64,000 nt of DNA from Streptomyces sp. Ncost-T10-10d (lineage in GTDB: Bacteria; Actinomycetota; Actinomycetes; Streptomycetales; Streptomycetaceae): positions 124,001-188,000 of the forward strand of contig NZ_FMDF01000145.1 in NCBI RefSeq assembly GCF_900091955.1, written 5' to 3'. The translations under genes and the position numbers were made by a program. The notes under the pieces are model-generated. The model did not search any database, had not been told where the DNA came from, and saw nothing but the letters and a program-made list of their open reading frames with translations. Every line of letters begins with the position of its first letter. Position 1 is the first letter of the stretch. Positions 51,063-60,743 of this stretch are shown here, piece by piece.

Positions 51063-52493
51063 CTAGAGCCGGTCGGACCGATGGCGCGGCAGCCACAGCG
51101 CCATCAGCAGCAGTCCGCCCAGCAGTACCGTGCCGGCTGTCCGGAACGCCAGCGCGTACCCGGCCGTGAGCTCCTCGGGCCCCGTGCCGCCCGCGGTGCG
51201 TGCGGCGGCGACGGTGGAGAGCACGGCGAGACCGAGCGCACCGCCCATCGTGCGGGAGGTGTTGACGAGGCCGGAGACCAGACCGGCCTCCCCGTGGGCC
51301 GCCCCCGTGATGGCGAGGGAGGCGAGCGGGGTGGATGCCAGGCCCGCACCGGCCATCATCAGGACGCCGGGCAGACAGACCGAGGTGAGGTACGAGCCAT
51401 CGGCACCCATCGTGGACTGCCAGCCGAAACCCGCGGCGGCGACGGCCGTACCGATGAGCGCCAGGTTCTTCGCGCCGACCCTGGCCATGACGCGGGGCGC
51501 GCACTTCGAGCCGAGGACGACGGCCAACGACGTGGGCATCAGGGCGAGCCCGGCCTGGAGCGGCGTGTAACCCAGCACCGTCTGGGCGTACACGGTCATG
51601 AAGTACCACATCGAGAAGGTCGCGGAACCGATCACGAACATCGCCGCGTTCGCCGAGGTCACCGCCCGCGCCCCGAGCACCCTGAGCGGCATCAGTGGCT
51701 CCGTGGTCCTGGCCTCCACCACCACGAAGGCGATCAGCAGGGCCACCCCGCCGAGCAGCGGCACCAGGGTCGCCGCCGCCGTCCAGCCCGACTCCTCGAT
51801 CTGGACGATGCCGTACGCGACGGAGGCGAGGCCCGCCGTGACGAGGACCGCGCCGAGGAAGTCGATCCGCCGCCGGTCGCCCGCCCGGCCCTCGGCGAGC
51901 CAGACCGCCGCGCCGGCCAGGACGAGCACGCCGATCGGCACATTGATCAGCAGGACCCAGCGCCAGGACAGCAGATCGGTGAGCACGCCGCCGATCAGCC
52001 CGCCGGCCGCTCCGCCGCCCGCGCCGACCGCCATCCAGGTACCGATCGCCTTCGTCCTGGCCGGGCCCTCGGGAACGGTGGTGGTGAGCAGGGTGAGGGT
52101 GGCGGGGGCGAGTACGGCGGCACCGAGCCCCTGCGCGGCGCGGGCGGCCAGCAGCTGCCAGCCCTCCTGGGCGAGCCCGCCGGCCAGGGAGGCCGCGGTG
52201 AACAGGCCGAGGCCTATGAGGAACATCCGCTTGCGGCCGTATATGTCGGCGGCGCGCCCGCCGAGCAGCATGAATCCGGCAAACGCGATCGAGTAGGCGT
52301 TCAGTACCCATTGCAGTCCGGCGGCGGTCATCCCGAGGTCGGAACGCATGGACGGCAGGGCGACATTGACGACGGATACATCGAGCACGACGAGGAACTG
52401 TCCGACACAGGCGGCGAGCACCGCCGCCCAGGTGCGGGTTCTGTGCCGTTGTTGCAGGGGTGCGGGCGTCGTGACGTCAACCATGACCGTCAT
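51063..52493 (-). CDS. DHA2 family MFS multidrug transporter (14 helices)
   Basis: A 476-residue EmrB/QacA-type drug:proton antiporter. Motifs: LDVSVVNVALPSM in helix 1, GGRAADIYGRKRMFLIG (motif A), WRWVLLINVPIG (motif C region). Start at ATG 52493 or in-frame ATG 52484; no clear site for either. No regulator is adjacent; substrate unknown. Confidence 0.88.
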   Translation of the reverse strand: MTVMVDVTTPAPLQQRHRTRTWAAVLAACVGQFLVVLDVSVVNVALPSMRSDLGMTAAGLQWVLNAYSIAFAGFMLLGGRAADIYGRKRMFLIGLGLFTAASLAGGLAQEGWQLLAARAAQGLGAAVLAPATLTLLTTTVPEGPARTKAIGTWMAVGAGGGAAGGLIGGVLTDLLSWRWVLLINVPIGVLVLAGAAVWLAEGRAGDRRRIDFLGAVLVTAGLASVAYGIVQIEESGWTAAATLVPLLGGVALLIAFVVVEARTTEPLMPLRVLGARAVTSANAAMFVIGSATFSMWYFMTVYAQTVLGYTPLQAGLALMPTSLAVVLGSKCAPRVMARVGAKNLALIGTAVAAAGFGWQSTMGADGSYLTSVCLPGVLMMAGAGLASTPLASLAITGAAHGEAGLVSGLVNTSRTMGGALGLAVLSTVAAARTAGGTGPEELTAGYALAFRTAGTVLLGGLLLMALWLPRHRSDRL

Positions 52494-52583
52494 ACTCGCA
52501 GCCGCCCCGCACCCCGTACATCGGTATTCGGGCCGACCCGGGCTCGGTCCGGCGACGTAGCACGACGCGCGCTGCTCTCCCCG

Positions 52584-53780
52584 CTAACGTCGCAGCAACG
52601 TCACCACCGCCGCTCCGCCGAGGCCGATGTTGTGGGCCAGGCCGACCCGGGCGTCCTTCACCTGCCTGCCCTGCGCCTCTCCCCGCAGCTGCCAGGTGAG
52701 TTCGGCGGCCTGGGCGATTCCGGTGGCGCCCAGCGGGTGTCCCTTGGAGATCAGCCCGCCGGACGGGTTGACCACCCACCGGCCGCCGTACGTGGTGGCC
52801 CCGGACTCGACGAGTTTCCCGGACTCGCCCTCACCGCACAGCCCGAGCGCCTCGTAGGTGAGGAGTTCGTTGATGGAGAAGCAGTCGTGCAGCTCGATGA
52901 CGTCGAGGTCGGCGGCCGAGAGCCCGGAGGCCTCGTACACCTGCTGGGCGGCGGCCCGCGACATCGGCTGTCCGACGGCGTCGATGCAGGTCCCCGAGGC
53001 GAAGGAGTCACCGGTGTCGGTGGTCATCGCCTGGGCGACGATCTCGACCGCCCGGTCGCCCAGGCCATGGCTCTCGACGAAGCGTTCCGATACGACGACG
53101 GCGGCGGCCGACCCGTCGGAGGTGGGTGAGCACTGGAGTTTGGTCAGCGGGCGGTGGACGGTCTTCGCGGCAAGGATCTCCTCGACCGTGTACGGGTCCT
53201 GGAACTGGGCGTACGGGTTGTTCACCGAGTGCCGGTGGTTCTTGGCACCGACCGCGGCGAGCTGTGCCTCGGTCGTCCCGTACCGCTCCATGTGCTCGCG
53301 GGCCGCGTTGCCGAATATCTGGGCGGTGGGCGGGCTCATCTCGAAGCCGTGGGCGGCGGCCATGATCCCGTAGTGCCGGGCGACGGGGGATGTCCTGAAG
53401 TCGGCAGCACCGCCGTCGGCGCTTTTGCCGCCGAGCGCGCCGCGCGCCATCTTCTCGAAGCCGAGCGCGAGAACGCAGTCGCTGCCGCCGCCCTCGACGA
53501 ACTGCCGGGCCATCATCAGCGCGGTGGAGCCGGTGGCACAGTTGTTGTTGACGTTGTAGACGGGCACTCCGGTCAGCCCGAGTTCGTACACGGCGCGCTG
53601 ACCGGCGGTGGATGCCTGGAAGCAGTAGCCGACGGCGACCTGCTGTACCTGCTCGTACGCGAGGGAGGCGTCGGTGAGCGCCGCCGTGCCGGCCTCCTTC
53701 GCCATGTCCCAGTACTGCCAGTCGCGTGTCTCGGGCTTCTCGAACTTCGTCATTCCGACACCGACGATGTACGCCTTCAT
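52584..53780 (-). CDS. Lipid-transfer protein / SCP2-type thiolase
   Basis: A 398-residue thiolase-fold protein of the SCP-x/Ltp1 group. Visible are [14 protein letters not shown] (catalytic Cys about 85), [12 protein letters not shown], and [15 protein letters not shown] (His). These enzymes cleave or condense acyl-CoAs with branched or steroid-like chains. ATG 53780 follows GAAGGGA. It lies 12 bp after the fused acyl-CoA dehydrogenase gene and shares its operon. Confidence 0.9.
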   Translation of the reverse strand: MKAYIVGVGMTKFEKPETRDWQYWDMAKEAGTAALTDASLAYEQVQQVAVGYCFQASTAGQRAVYELGLTGVPVYNVNNNCATGSTALMMARQFVEGGGSDCVLALGFEKMARGALGGKSADGGAADFRTSPVARHYGIMAAAHGFEMSPPTAQIFGNAAREHMERYGTTEAQLAAVGAKNHRHSVNNPYAQFQDPYTVEEILAAKTVHRPLTKLQCSPTSDGSAAAVVVSERFVESHGLGDRAVEIVAQAMTTDTGDSFASGTCIDAVGQPMSRAAAQQVYEASGLSAADLDVIELHDCFSINELLTYEALGLCGEGESGKLVESGATTYGGRWVVNPSGGLISKGHPLGATGIAQAAELTWQLRGEAQGRQVKDARVGLAHNIGLGGAAVVTLLRR

Positions 53781-53792
53781 GAGCAAGTCCCT

Positions 53793-55973
53793 TCAATCGC
53801 GCGGGAGGCCGAGGATGCGCTCGGCGACGACATTGAGCTGAACCTGGGTGGTGCCGCCCGCGATGGTCAGACAGCGGGACATCAGGAAGCCGTGCACGGC
53901 CCGCTCCGCCGCCCCCTCGCCGGCCGCGCCGGCCGGGCCGAGGAGTTCGAGGGCCAGTTCGGCGACCTTCTGCTGGTGGGTGGTCTGGACGAGTTTGCGG
54001 ATGGAGGCTCCCGCGCCGGGTTCGAGACCGGACACCTGCTGCAGGGTGGTCCGCAGTCCGATGCAGGCGAGTGCGTGGGCCTCGGCGGCGAGTGCTCCGA
54101 TACGGGCCCGGTATGTGCCGTCGAGTTCGCCGGAGCGGGCGATCAGTGCCTCGAGACCGGTGTCGAAGGTCATCTGGTCGGCCATGTGGACGCGTTCGTT
54201 GCCGAGGGTGTTGCGGGCGACCCGCCAGCCGTCGTCGATCTCGCCGACGACGGCGTCGGCGGGGAGCAGCACGTTGTCGAAGTACACCTCGTTGAAGAGG
54301 GAGTCGCCGGTGATCTCCTTCAGCGGACGGATGTCGATGCCCTCGGTGTTCTTCATGTCGACGAGGAAGTAGCCGATCCCCTGGTGCTTGGGTGCGTCCG
54401 GGTCGGTCCTGGCCAGCAGAATTCCGTGGTCGGCCCATTGGGCGGCGCTCGTCCACACCTTCTGCCCGTTGATCCGCCAGCCCTCGGCCGTCCGCTCGGC
54501 CCTGGTCCGGAGCGACGCGAGGTCGGAGCCCGCACCGGGTTCGGAGAACAGCTGGCACCAGAGGAGTTCGCCGCGCAGGGTGGGCAGCAGATAGCGGTCC
54601 TGCTGTTGCGCCGTCCCGTGGGCGATGAGCGAGGGGACGACCCAGGTGGCGATCCCGAGGTCGCTCAGCTTCACTCCCTGTTCCTTCAACTCCTGCTGTA
54701 TGGCGAGTTGTTGGACGGGACCGGCACCCAGTCCGTAGGGAGCGGGGAGGTGCGGGGCCGCGTAGCCGGTCGGGGCGAGGGTGCGGCGGGCGGCCTTCGG
54801 GTCGAGGCCTCGGGCGGCGGCGACGGCCTCGCGCGCCCCGGCCCGGTGGACTGCGGCCTCGGCGGGGAGTTCGAGGGTGAGTTCGCGACGTGCCCCGCCC
54901 TCGGCCAGCCGTACGGCCCGCAGCCGGTGGGCGTCGCCGGCCCCGAGCAGTTGCCGGGCCACCAGGGCCCGGCGCAGATACAGATGGGCGTCGTGCTCCC
55001 AGGTGAAGCCGATGCCGCCGAGGATCTGGATGCAGTCCTTGGCGCAGCCGTACGCGGCGTCGAGGGCGTCCGATGCGGCGAGGGCGGTGACCATGGACCG
55101 TACGTCCGGCTCGGCCTCCTCGTCGGCGCTGCGGGCCGCGTCCCACACCAGCGCGCGGGCCCGCTCGACCCGTACGAGCATGTCGGCACAGAGGTGCTTG
55201 ATGCCCTGGAACTGCCCGATGGGGCGGCCGAACTGTTCGCGGACCTTGGCGTATTCGACCGCGGTGTCCAGCGCCCGGGCCGCGATTCCACACGCTTCGG
55301 CGGAGAAGAGGACGGCGGCGAGGTCGCGTACGTGTGCGAGGTCGGCCCGCACGACATGTTCCGCGGGGACGAGTGCGCCCTCGGCGCGTATCTCGGCCGT
55401 GGGGCGGGTCGGGTCGGCGCTGCGGTGCGGGCGGACGGTCAGCCCTTCCGTGGCGGCGTCGACGGCGAACCAGACGGTGCCTGCCGCCGATTCGGCGGGG
55501 AGCAGGAGCAGGTCGGCATCGGCGCCGGAGAGGACGGGCGGGGCCGCCCCGTCGAGCAGATGGCCGTCCTCGTGCTCCACGGCGGTGAGGGTGCCGGGGC
55601 CGAGCGCGACGGCGCCGATGCGCGTGCCGTCCGCGAGGTCATGCACCAGCGCGCCCGCCCCCGACGCGTGCAGTACGGCGGAGGCGAGGGCGCTCGCGAG
55701 ATACGGGCCGGGGAGCGCGGCCCGGCCCGCCTCCTCCAGGACCACGGCCAGATCGAGGAGCCGGCCGCCCCCGCCCCCGTACTCCTCGGGCAGATGGACG
55801 GAGAGGAGGCCCTGTTCCACAAGGCCGTCCCAGTGCCCGGGGCGCACGCCGGGGGTACCGGGGGCGTCCGCGTCGAGGAGCTTGCGTATCTCCTCCGGCG
55901 GTACGGCGCGCGCCAGCCAGCCCCGTACGGCCTGCGCCAACTCCCTCTGTTCTTCGGTGATTCCGATGCCCAT
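53793..55973 (-). CDS. Fused two-domain acyl-CoA dehydrogenase
   Basis: A 726-residue protein with two acyl-CoA dehydrogenase units. The N-terminal unit (about 1-355) begins TEEQRELAQAVRGWL and has a degenerate active site but keeps QFQGIKHLCADM and QILGGIGFTWEHD. The C-terminal unit (about 370-726) has WCQLFSEPGAGSDLASL and GGTTQVQLN. It resembles a fusion of the two subunits that mycobacteria encode separately as heterotetrameric FadE pairs in steroid breakdown. ATG 55973 follows GAGGATCC; the frame extends upstream to 56078 through the operator and is not coding there. Confidence 0.9.
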   Translation of the reverse strand: MGIGITEEQRELAQAVRGWLARAVPPEEIRKLLDADAPGTPGVRPGHWDGLVEQGLLSVHLPEEYGGGGGRLLDLAVVLEEAGRAALPGPYLASALASAVLHASGAGALVHDLADGTRIGAVALGPGTLTAVEHEDGHLLDGAAPPVLSGADADLLLLPAESAAGTVWFAVDAATEGLTVRPHRSADPTRPTAEIRAEGALVPAEHVVRADLAHVRDLAAVLFSAEACGIAARALDTAVEYAKVREQFGRPIGQFQGIKHLCADMLVRVERARALVWDAARSADEEAEPDVRSMVTALAASDALDAAYGCAKDCIQILGGIGFTWEHDAHLYLRRALVARQLLGAGDAHRLRAVRLAEGGARRELTLELPAEAAVHRAGAREAVAAARGLDPKAARRTLAPTGYAAPHLPAPYGLGAGPVQQLAIQQELKEQGVKLSDLGIATWVVPSLIAHGTAQQQDRYLLPTLRGELLWCQLFSEPGAGSDLASLRTRAERTAEGWRINGQKVWTSAAQWADHGILLARTDPDAPKHQGIGYFLVDMKNTEGIDIRPLKEITGDSLFNEVYFDNVLLPADAVVGEIDDGWRVARNTLGNERVHMADQMTFDTGLEALIARSGELDGTYRARIGALAAEAHALACIGLRTTLQQVSGLEPGAGASIRKLVQTTHQQKVAELALELLGPAGAAGEGAAERAVHGFLMSRCLTIAGGTTQVQLNVVAERILGLPRD

Positions 55974-56014
55974 GCGGATCCTCGCCGGTCGCAGCCACTG
56001 GAACGGCGCAAGAG

Positions 56015-56028
56015 TAGAACACGTTCCA
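56015..56028. promoter_or_regulatory. KstR-like operator before the acyl-CoA dehydrogenase operon
   Basis: TAGAACACGTTCCA, the same TAGAACnnGTTCnA pattern as at 45848, lies 42 bp upstream of the dehydrogenase start and 217 bp upstream of the divergent MFS gene. Confidence 0.65.
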
Positions 56029-56244
56029 ATCTGACGGAAGGTCAGCGGAGTGGTCCGATGACGGCCGGAGCGCCGCACGCCTCAGGGCCGGGTGCGCAGC
56101 CGTGTCCCGTTCGTACCGCGTTCACCGGAATACCCCGGACATGCGGAAGGTTTCACCGTGCACACACCTGGCGGTCGGTGCTGCCCGCCGAAGGAACCGC
56201 ACGCCTCTTCAGACCCTCGATCACGCCGCCCGGAGGCCGCACGT

Positions 56245-58041
56245 ATGCCACAGACGACGACCGAACAGCACGCCGGGGAACTCCCCGATCCGCGGACGCG
56301 CAGGGTGGGCGGCGGTGTCGTCCCCGTCCTCGCCTTCGCGGGTATCACCGTCGCGGTGATGCAGACCCTGCTCGTCCCCGTCATCAAGGATCTGCCGGCC
56401 CTTCTCCACACCGATCCGTCCAACGCCACCTGGGTGATGACCGCGACCCTGCTGGCAGGGGCCGTCGCGACCCCGATCATGGGGCGGCTCGGCGATCTCC
56501 ACGGCAAGCGGAAGATGCTGCTCGCCAGCCTCGCCGTGATGGTGATCGGTTCACTGATATGCGCCTTCACCGACGATCTCGTGGTCATGATCGTGGGACG
56601 CGCGCTCCAGGGCTTCGCCATGGGCGCCATTCCGCTGGGCATCGGCATCATGCGCGACGAGCTGCCGCGCGAGAAGCTCGGCTCGGCGATGGCGTTGATG
56701 AGCTCCTCGATCGGGGTGGGCGGCGGGCTCGCGCTGCCCGCCGCCGCGCTGGTCGCCCAGCACTCCGACTGGCACACCCTGTTCTTCGGCGCGGCCGGTC
56801 TCGGGGTGCTGTCGATGGTGCTCACCGTCCTCGTCGTGCCGGAGACCACGCTGCGCGCCCCCGGACGGTTCGACATCGTCGGCGCGTTCGGACTCTCGCT
56901 CGGCCTGGTCTGTCTGCTGCTGCCCGTCACCAAGGGCAGTGACTGGGGCTGGACCTCGGGCACCACGCTCGGTCTGATCGCCGCCGCCCTGGTGATTCTG
57001 GTCCTGTGGGGCCTCTTCGAGCTGCGCAACCCGGCGCCGCTGGTCGATCTGCGGACCACGGCCCGGCGCGAGGTGCTGCTCACCAACCTCGCCTCGATCA
57101 TGGTGGGGGTCGCCTTCTACGCCGTCTCGCTCGTCCTGCCGCAACTGCTCCAGCTGCCGACGTCGACGGGGTACGGACTCGGCCGGTCGATGGTGGTCGC
57201 CGGGCTGTGCGTGGCGCCGCTCGGCCTGACGATGATGTTCGTCGCCCCGCTGTACGCCCGGCTGTCCGCCCGCCGCGGCCCCAAGGTGTCGCTGATGCTC
57301 GGCATGCTGATCATCGCGATCGGTTACGGGGCCGGGCTCGGGCTGATGAGCGCCGCCTGGCAGACCATCGTGATCGCGGTGGTGCTCGGGGCCGGTATCG
57401 GACTCGCGTACTCCTCGCTGCCCGCACTGATCATCGGGGCCGTCGATCCGTCCGAGACGGGTGCGGCCAACGGTCTGAACACCCTGATGCGGTCGATCGG
57501 TACGTCGGTGTCGAGCGCCGTGATCGGCATGGTGCTGGCGAACACCTCCGTGCGGACGGGCGGGGTGTCATTGCCCTCGATGGAGGGGTTCCGCATCTCG
57601 TTCCTGATCGCGACGGGCGCGGTGGTGGTCGGGCTGGTGCTGGCCGCGTTCCTGCCGTCGCAGCGCGATGCGATGCGCCCGGCGCTGCTGGCGAGCAGCG
57701 ACGACGACGCCTCGGCCCCCGCGCTCTCCGCATCCCGCCCGGTCACCGGTTCGGGCGGCTTCCGCGGCCGGGTGCTGGACGCGGACGGTACGCCGGTGGC
57801 CCGCGCCAATGTCACGCTGATCGACCACCGGGGCCGGCAGGCCGGTCTCACCGTGGCGGACGAGGACGGTCACTACATGCTGGCCGCCCCGTCCGGCGGC
57901 AACTTCGTGCTGGCCGGATCGGCCGCCGGATACGCGCCGCGCGCCTACCCGGCGGCCTACCCGGGCAACGGGCTGCCGGTCGATGCCGATCTGGTGCTGA
58001 CGGTCAGCGCACCGGAGCGTCGAACCGCGGTGTCGTCGTGA
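56245..58041 (+). CDS. MFS transporter with C-terminal carboxypeptidase-regulatory-like domain
   Basis: A 598-residue protein: 14-helix MFS part (about 25-475; motif A GRLGDLHGKRKMLLAS) followed by a charged linker and a soluble domain of about 85 residues (about 505-590) reading GFRGRVLDADGTPVARANVTLIDHRGRQAG, the beta-sandwich CarboxypepD_reg/collagen-binding-like fold. ATG 56245 follows GGAGG at 8 bp. The end overlaps the convergent pepE by 38 bp. Transport substrate unknown. Confidence 0.87.
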   Translation: MPQTTTEQHAGELPDPRTRRVGGGVVPVLAFAGITVAVMQTLLVPVIKDLPALLHTDPSNATWVMTATLLAGAVATPIMGRLGDLHGKRKMLLASLAVMVIGSLICAFTDDLVVMIVGRALQGFAMGAIPLGIGIMRDELPREKLGSAMALMSSSIGVGGGLALPAAALVAQHSDWHTLFFGAAGLGVLSMVLTVLVVPETTLRAPGRFDIVGAFGLSLGLVCLLLPVTKGSDWGWTSGTTLGLIAAALVILVLWGLFELRNPAPLVDLRTTARREVLLTNLASIMVGVAFYAVSLVLPQLLQLPTSTGYGLGRSMVVAGLCVAPLGLTMMFVAPLYARLSARRGPKVSLMLGMLIIAIGYGAGLGLMSAAWQTIVIAVVLGAGIGLAYSSLPALIIGAVDPSETGAANGLNTLMRSIGTSVSSAVIGMVLANTSVRTGGVSLPSMEGFRISFLIATGAVVVGLVLAAFLPSQRDAMRPALLASSDDDASAPALSASRPVTGSGGFRGRVLDADGTPVARANVTLIDHRGRQAGLTVADEDGHYMLAAPSGGNFVLAGSAAGYAPRAYPAAYPGNGLPVDADLVLTVSAPERRTAVSS

Positions 58042-58732
58042 GCAGATGAGAGACGTCCGACCCCACCGGAAGCTCCTGCGGCTGTGCGCCGCGGGTGAAC
58101 AGCCGGGCGGGGCGGGCGCCCTGCACCCGGGCCTGGCGCCCGTTGACCCGCAGCCATGACCCCTCGCGCAGGCCGAGCACCGGCACGTCGTTCTCCTCGA
58201 GGAACTCGGTGAGCCGCTCCTCGCGGGTCTCGCCCTTGTGGGTGCTCTCCGGGTCCGGGTCCAGGTAGTGCGGGTTGATCTGGAACGGGACGAGGCCGAG
58301 CGTCTCGAAGGACGGCGGCTGCACGATGGGCATGTCGTTGGTGGTACGGAGGGTGGGCGCCGCCATGTTCGTACCCGCGCTGGCCCCCATGTACGGCAGC
58401 CCGTCGCGCACCGCTTCGATCACGGCGTCCCGCAGACCGGTCCGGTACAGCGCGCTCAGCAGCCGGAAGGAGTTGCCGCCGCCTATGAACACGGCGTCGG
58501 AAGCGGCGAGTTCGGCGACCGGGTCGGCGTTCTCGTGGACCCCTCGGACGCTGATACCGGAGGGTGCGAGGGCGTCGTGGACGCGTGCGGTGTACGCGGT
58601 GTAATCGGCGAGCGCGTACGGAACGAAGGCCAGCCGGGCGCCGGAGGGCAGGAACGCGGTGACGGTGTCCAGGGCGTGTTCCAGATAACCGCAGCCGTAC
58701 TGGGTGGAGTTGGAGAGCAGCAGCAGATTCAC
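58004..58732 (-). CDS. pepE: Aspartyl dipeptidase (peptidase E, family S51)
   Basis: A 242-residue Ser peptidase with nucleophile Ser in MGASAGTNMAAP (about 120), catalytic His in NPHYLDPDPES and the start NLLLLSNS. It cleaves Asp-X dipeptides. GTG 58732 follows AGAGGAAC. It lies 79 bp downstream of the iclR gene on the same strand and is probably read with it. Confidence 0.9.
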   Translation of the reverse strand: MNLLLLSNSTQYGCGYLEHALDTVTAFLPSGARLAFVPYALADYTAYTARVHDALAPSGISVRGVHENADPVAELAASDAVFIGGGNSFRLLSALYRTGLRDAVIEAVRDGLPYMGASAGTNMAAPTLRTTNDMPIVQPPSFETLGLVPFQINPHYLDPDPESTHKGETREERLTEFLEENDVPVLGLREGSWLRVNGRQARVQGARPARLFTRGAQPQELPVGSDVSHLLTTTPRFDAPVR

Positions 58733-58811
58733 AGGGTTCCTCTCGGGTTCTCTTCGCACGAAGATTTCGCTTCGTGCGAGGGATCTCTTCCGGCGAAGGG
58801 TTCTCGTCGGA

Positions 58812-59639
58812 TCAGGTGGTGCGCGTGCGACGGGCGCGGGGCTTCGGGCGCTGCGGAGGCTGGGTGAGCCGCCTCTCCAGCAGTTGGGCCGCGTGGCGCA
58901 GGGCGTCGAGCCGGTCCTCCGGCGCCCCGCTGAAGAGCTCCTCGGCGCCGCCGAGGCTGAGGCTCCCGTACGGTTCGCGCCCGAGGAACACCGGCACGGC
59001 AACGGTCGCGATACCGGTGTCGTACTCACCGACCGTCCAGGCGTACCCCTGGGCGCGAACCTTGAGGAACTCCTCCTCCAGCCGGTCCGGGTCGGTGACC
59101 GTCCGGTCGGTGAAGCGGGCCATCGGGCGGCCCCGGAAGAGCCGGTGGCGCTGCTCGTCGGGCAGATACGCGTAGTACGACTTGCTGGTCGCCCCGGCGT
59201 GCGCCGGGTAGAGCTCGCCGACCAGCGGGTAGTAGCGCAGCGGCCCGGCCTCCCCTTCCTCCGCTGCGACGCACCGCATGTGGAAGCTGTCCGGCAGACA
59301 GAACAGGACCGTGTCGCCGGTGACCCGGCGCAGCTCCTCCAGGACCGGCCCGGCCAGCAGCTCCAGCGATCCGGAACGCTCCCAGAGCCTGCCCAGACGC
59401 AGCACGGCGGGGCCGATGCGATAGCGGCGGGTGACCGGGTCCGAGACCAGGAAGCCACGCCCGGCGAGGGTGGCGAGAAGCCGCTGGGCCACCGAGGTGT
59501 CCCAGCCGAACTCCTCGGCGACCTCGGTGACGCCCCAGTCGGGCCGGGTCCGTTCGAAGGCGAGCAGCACGAGGAGCGCCCGGTCGACGGTTTGCAGCGC
59601 CCCGGCGGGCGTGCGCCGGTCCAGATCGAAGTCCGCCAT
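58812..59639 (-). CDS. IclR family transcriptional regulator
   Basis: A 275-residue regulator with N-terminal winged HTH (ALQTVDRALLVLLAFE, then TEVAEEFGWDTSVAQRLLATLAGRGFL) and C-terminal IclR ligand domain. ATG 59639 (MADFD) is preferred over 59645. It is divergent from the DUF1177-permease-hydrolase operon, which it most likely controls; TTGCAA and GTTGCG half-sites lie between them (about 59665-59690). Confidence 0.9.
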   Translation of the reverse strand: MADFDLDRRTPAGALQTVDRALLVLLAFERTRPDWGVTEVAEEFGWDTSVAQRLLATLAGRGFLVSDPVTRRYRIGPAVLRLGRLWERSGSLELLAGPVLEELRRVTGDTVLFCLPDSFHMRCVAAEEGEAGPLRYYPLVGELYPAHAGATSKSYYAYLPDEQRHRLFRGRPMARFTDRTVTDPDRLEEEFLKVRAQGYAWTVGEYDTGIATVAVPVFLGREPYGSLSLGGAEELFSGAPEDRLDALRHAAQLLERRLTQPPQRPKPRARRTRTT

Positions 59640-59789
59640 CGTCATCTCACCATTCAGACCTGAATTGCAAATAACGGGAAACAGTTGCGTTCAACGCTAT
59701 CCGATCCCGAATGTTGCCTCAGCACCCCGCCCCACGCTTCCCCCGTCGAGCGCCGGCCCGGGTGCCTGGATGAGCGAGAAAGGCCCCCC

Positions 59790-60743
59790 ATGTTGAAGTA
59801 CGTGCTGGACATCGTCGATCTGCTGGACGATCCCCAGGTCAATGGCAAGACGGTCGCCGAGTACCTCGACTCCGTGAGCGGGGCCGAGGGATCGTCGGCG
59901 CAGGTCACCACGGTCACCGGCGAGCGGGGCTCGACGGACTTCGTGATGGTCCGCATCCCGGGCGCCCGAGGGCGTACGTCCGGGGGCAGCGCCCGCACGC
60001 TGGGCGTGGTCGGGCGGCTCGGTGGCATCGGCGCCCGGCCCGAGGTGACCGGCATGGTCTCCGATGCCGACGGTGCGGTCTCCGCGATCGCCACCGCCGC
60101 CAAGCTGCTCGACATGCGCCGCCGCGGCGATGTGCTGCCCGGCGACGTGATCGTCGCCACCCACATCTGCCCGGACGCGCCGACCGAGCCGCACGACCCG
60201 GTGCCGTTCATGGGCTCGCCCGTGGACATCGCCACCATGAACCGCCACGAGGTGACCGGCGAGATGGAGGCCGTGCTCTCCATCGACACCACCAAGGGCA
60301 ATCGGATCATCAACCACAAGGGCCTCGCCCTGTCGCCCACCGTCAAGGAGGGCTGGGTGCTCCGGGTCGGCGAGCAGCTCGGCGAGCTGCTCGCCGTGGT
60401 GACCGGTGAGCCGTTGGTCACGTACCCGGTGACCACGCAGGACATCACCCCGTACGGTAACGGTGCACACCACATCAATTCGATCCTGCAGCCCTCCACC
60501 GCGACGGCCGCCCCGGTCGTCGGCCTGGCCATCACCTCGGCCGCCGCGGTACCGGGCTGCGGTACGGGCGCGAGCCACGAGACGGACATCGCGTCCGCCG
60601 CCCGCTACGCCGTGGAGGTCGCCAAGGCCTACGGCAGTGGCCACCTGGACTTCCACGACGCGGTGGAGTTCGACAACCTCGTCAACCGCTATGGGTCGCT
60701 GGCTCACCTGCAGACCTTCGGCCGTACACCCCAGGAGTCCTGA
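59790..60743 (+). CDS. DUF1177 domain protein
   Basis: A 317-residue cytosolic protein matching the DUF1177 pattern (LDIVDLLDDPQVNGKTVAEYL, HICPDAPTEPHDPVPFMGSPVDIATMN, GNGAHHINSILQPS). The several His and Asp residues suggest a metal-binding amidohydrolase-like site; no activity is known to me. It overlaps the NCS1 permease start by one base (TGATG). First gene of the three-gene operon. Confidence 0.88.
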   Translation: MLKYVLDIVDLLDDPQVNGKTVAEYLDSVSGAEGSSAQVTTVTGERGSTDFVMVRIPGARGRTSGGSARTLGVVGRLGGIGARPEVTGMVSDADGAVSAIATAAKLLDMRRRGDVLPGDVIVATHICPDAPTEPHDPVPFMGSPVDIATMNRHEVTGEMEAVLSIDTTKGNRIINHKGLALSPTVKEGWVLRVGEQLGELLAVVTGEPLVTYPVTTQDITPYGNGAHHINSILQPSTATAAPVVGLAITSAAAVPGCGTGASHETDIASAARYAVEVAKAYGSGHLDFHDAVEFDNLVNRYGSLAHLQTFGRTPQES

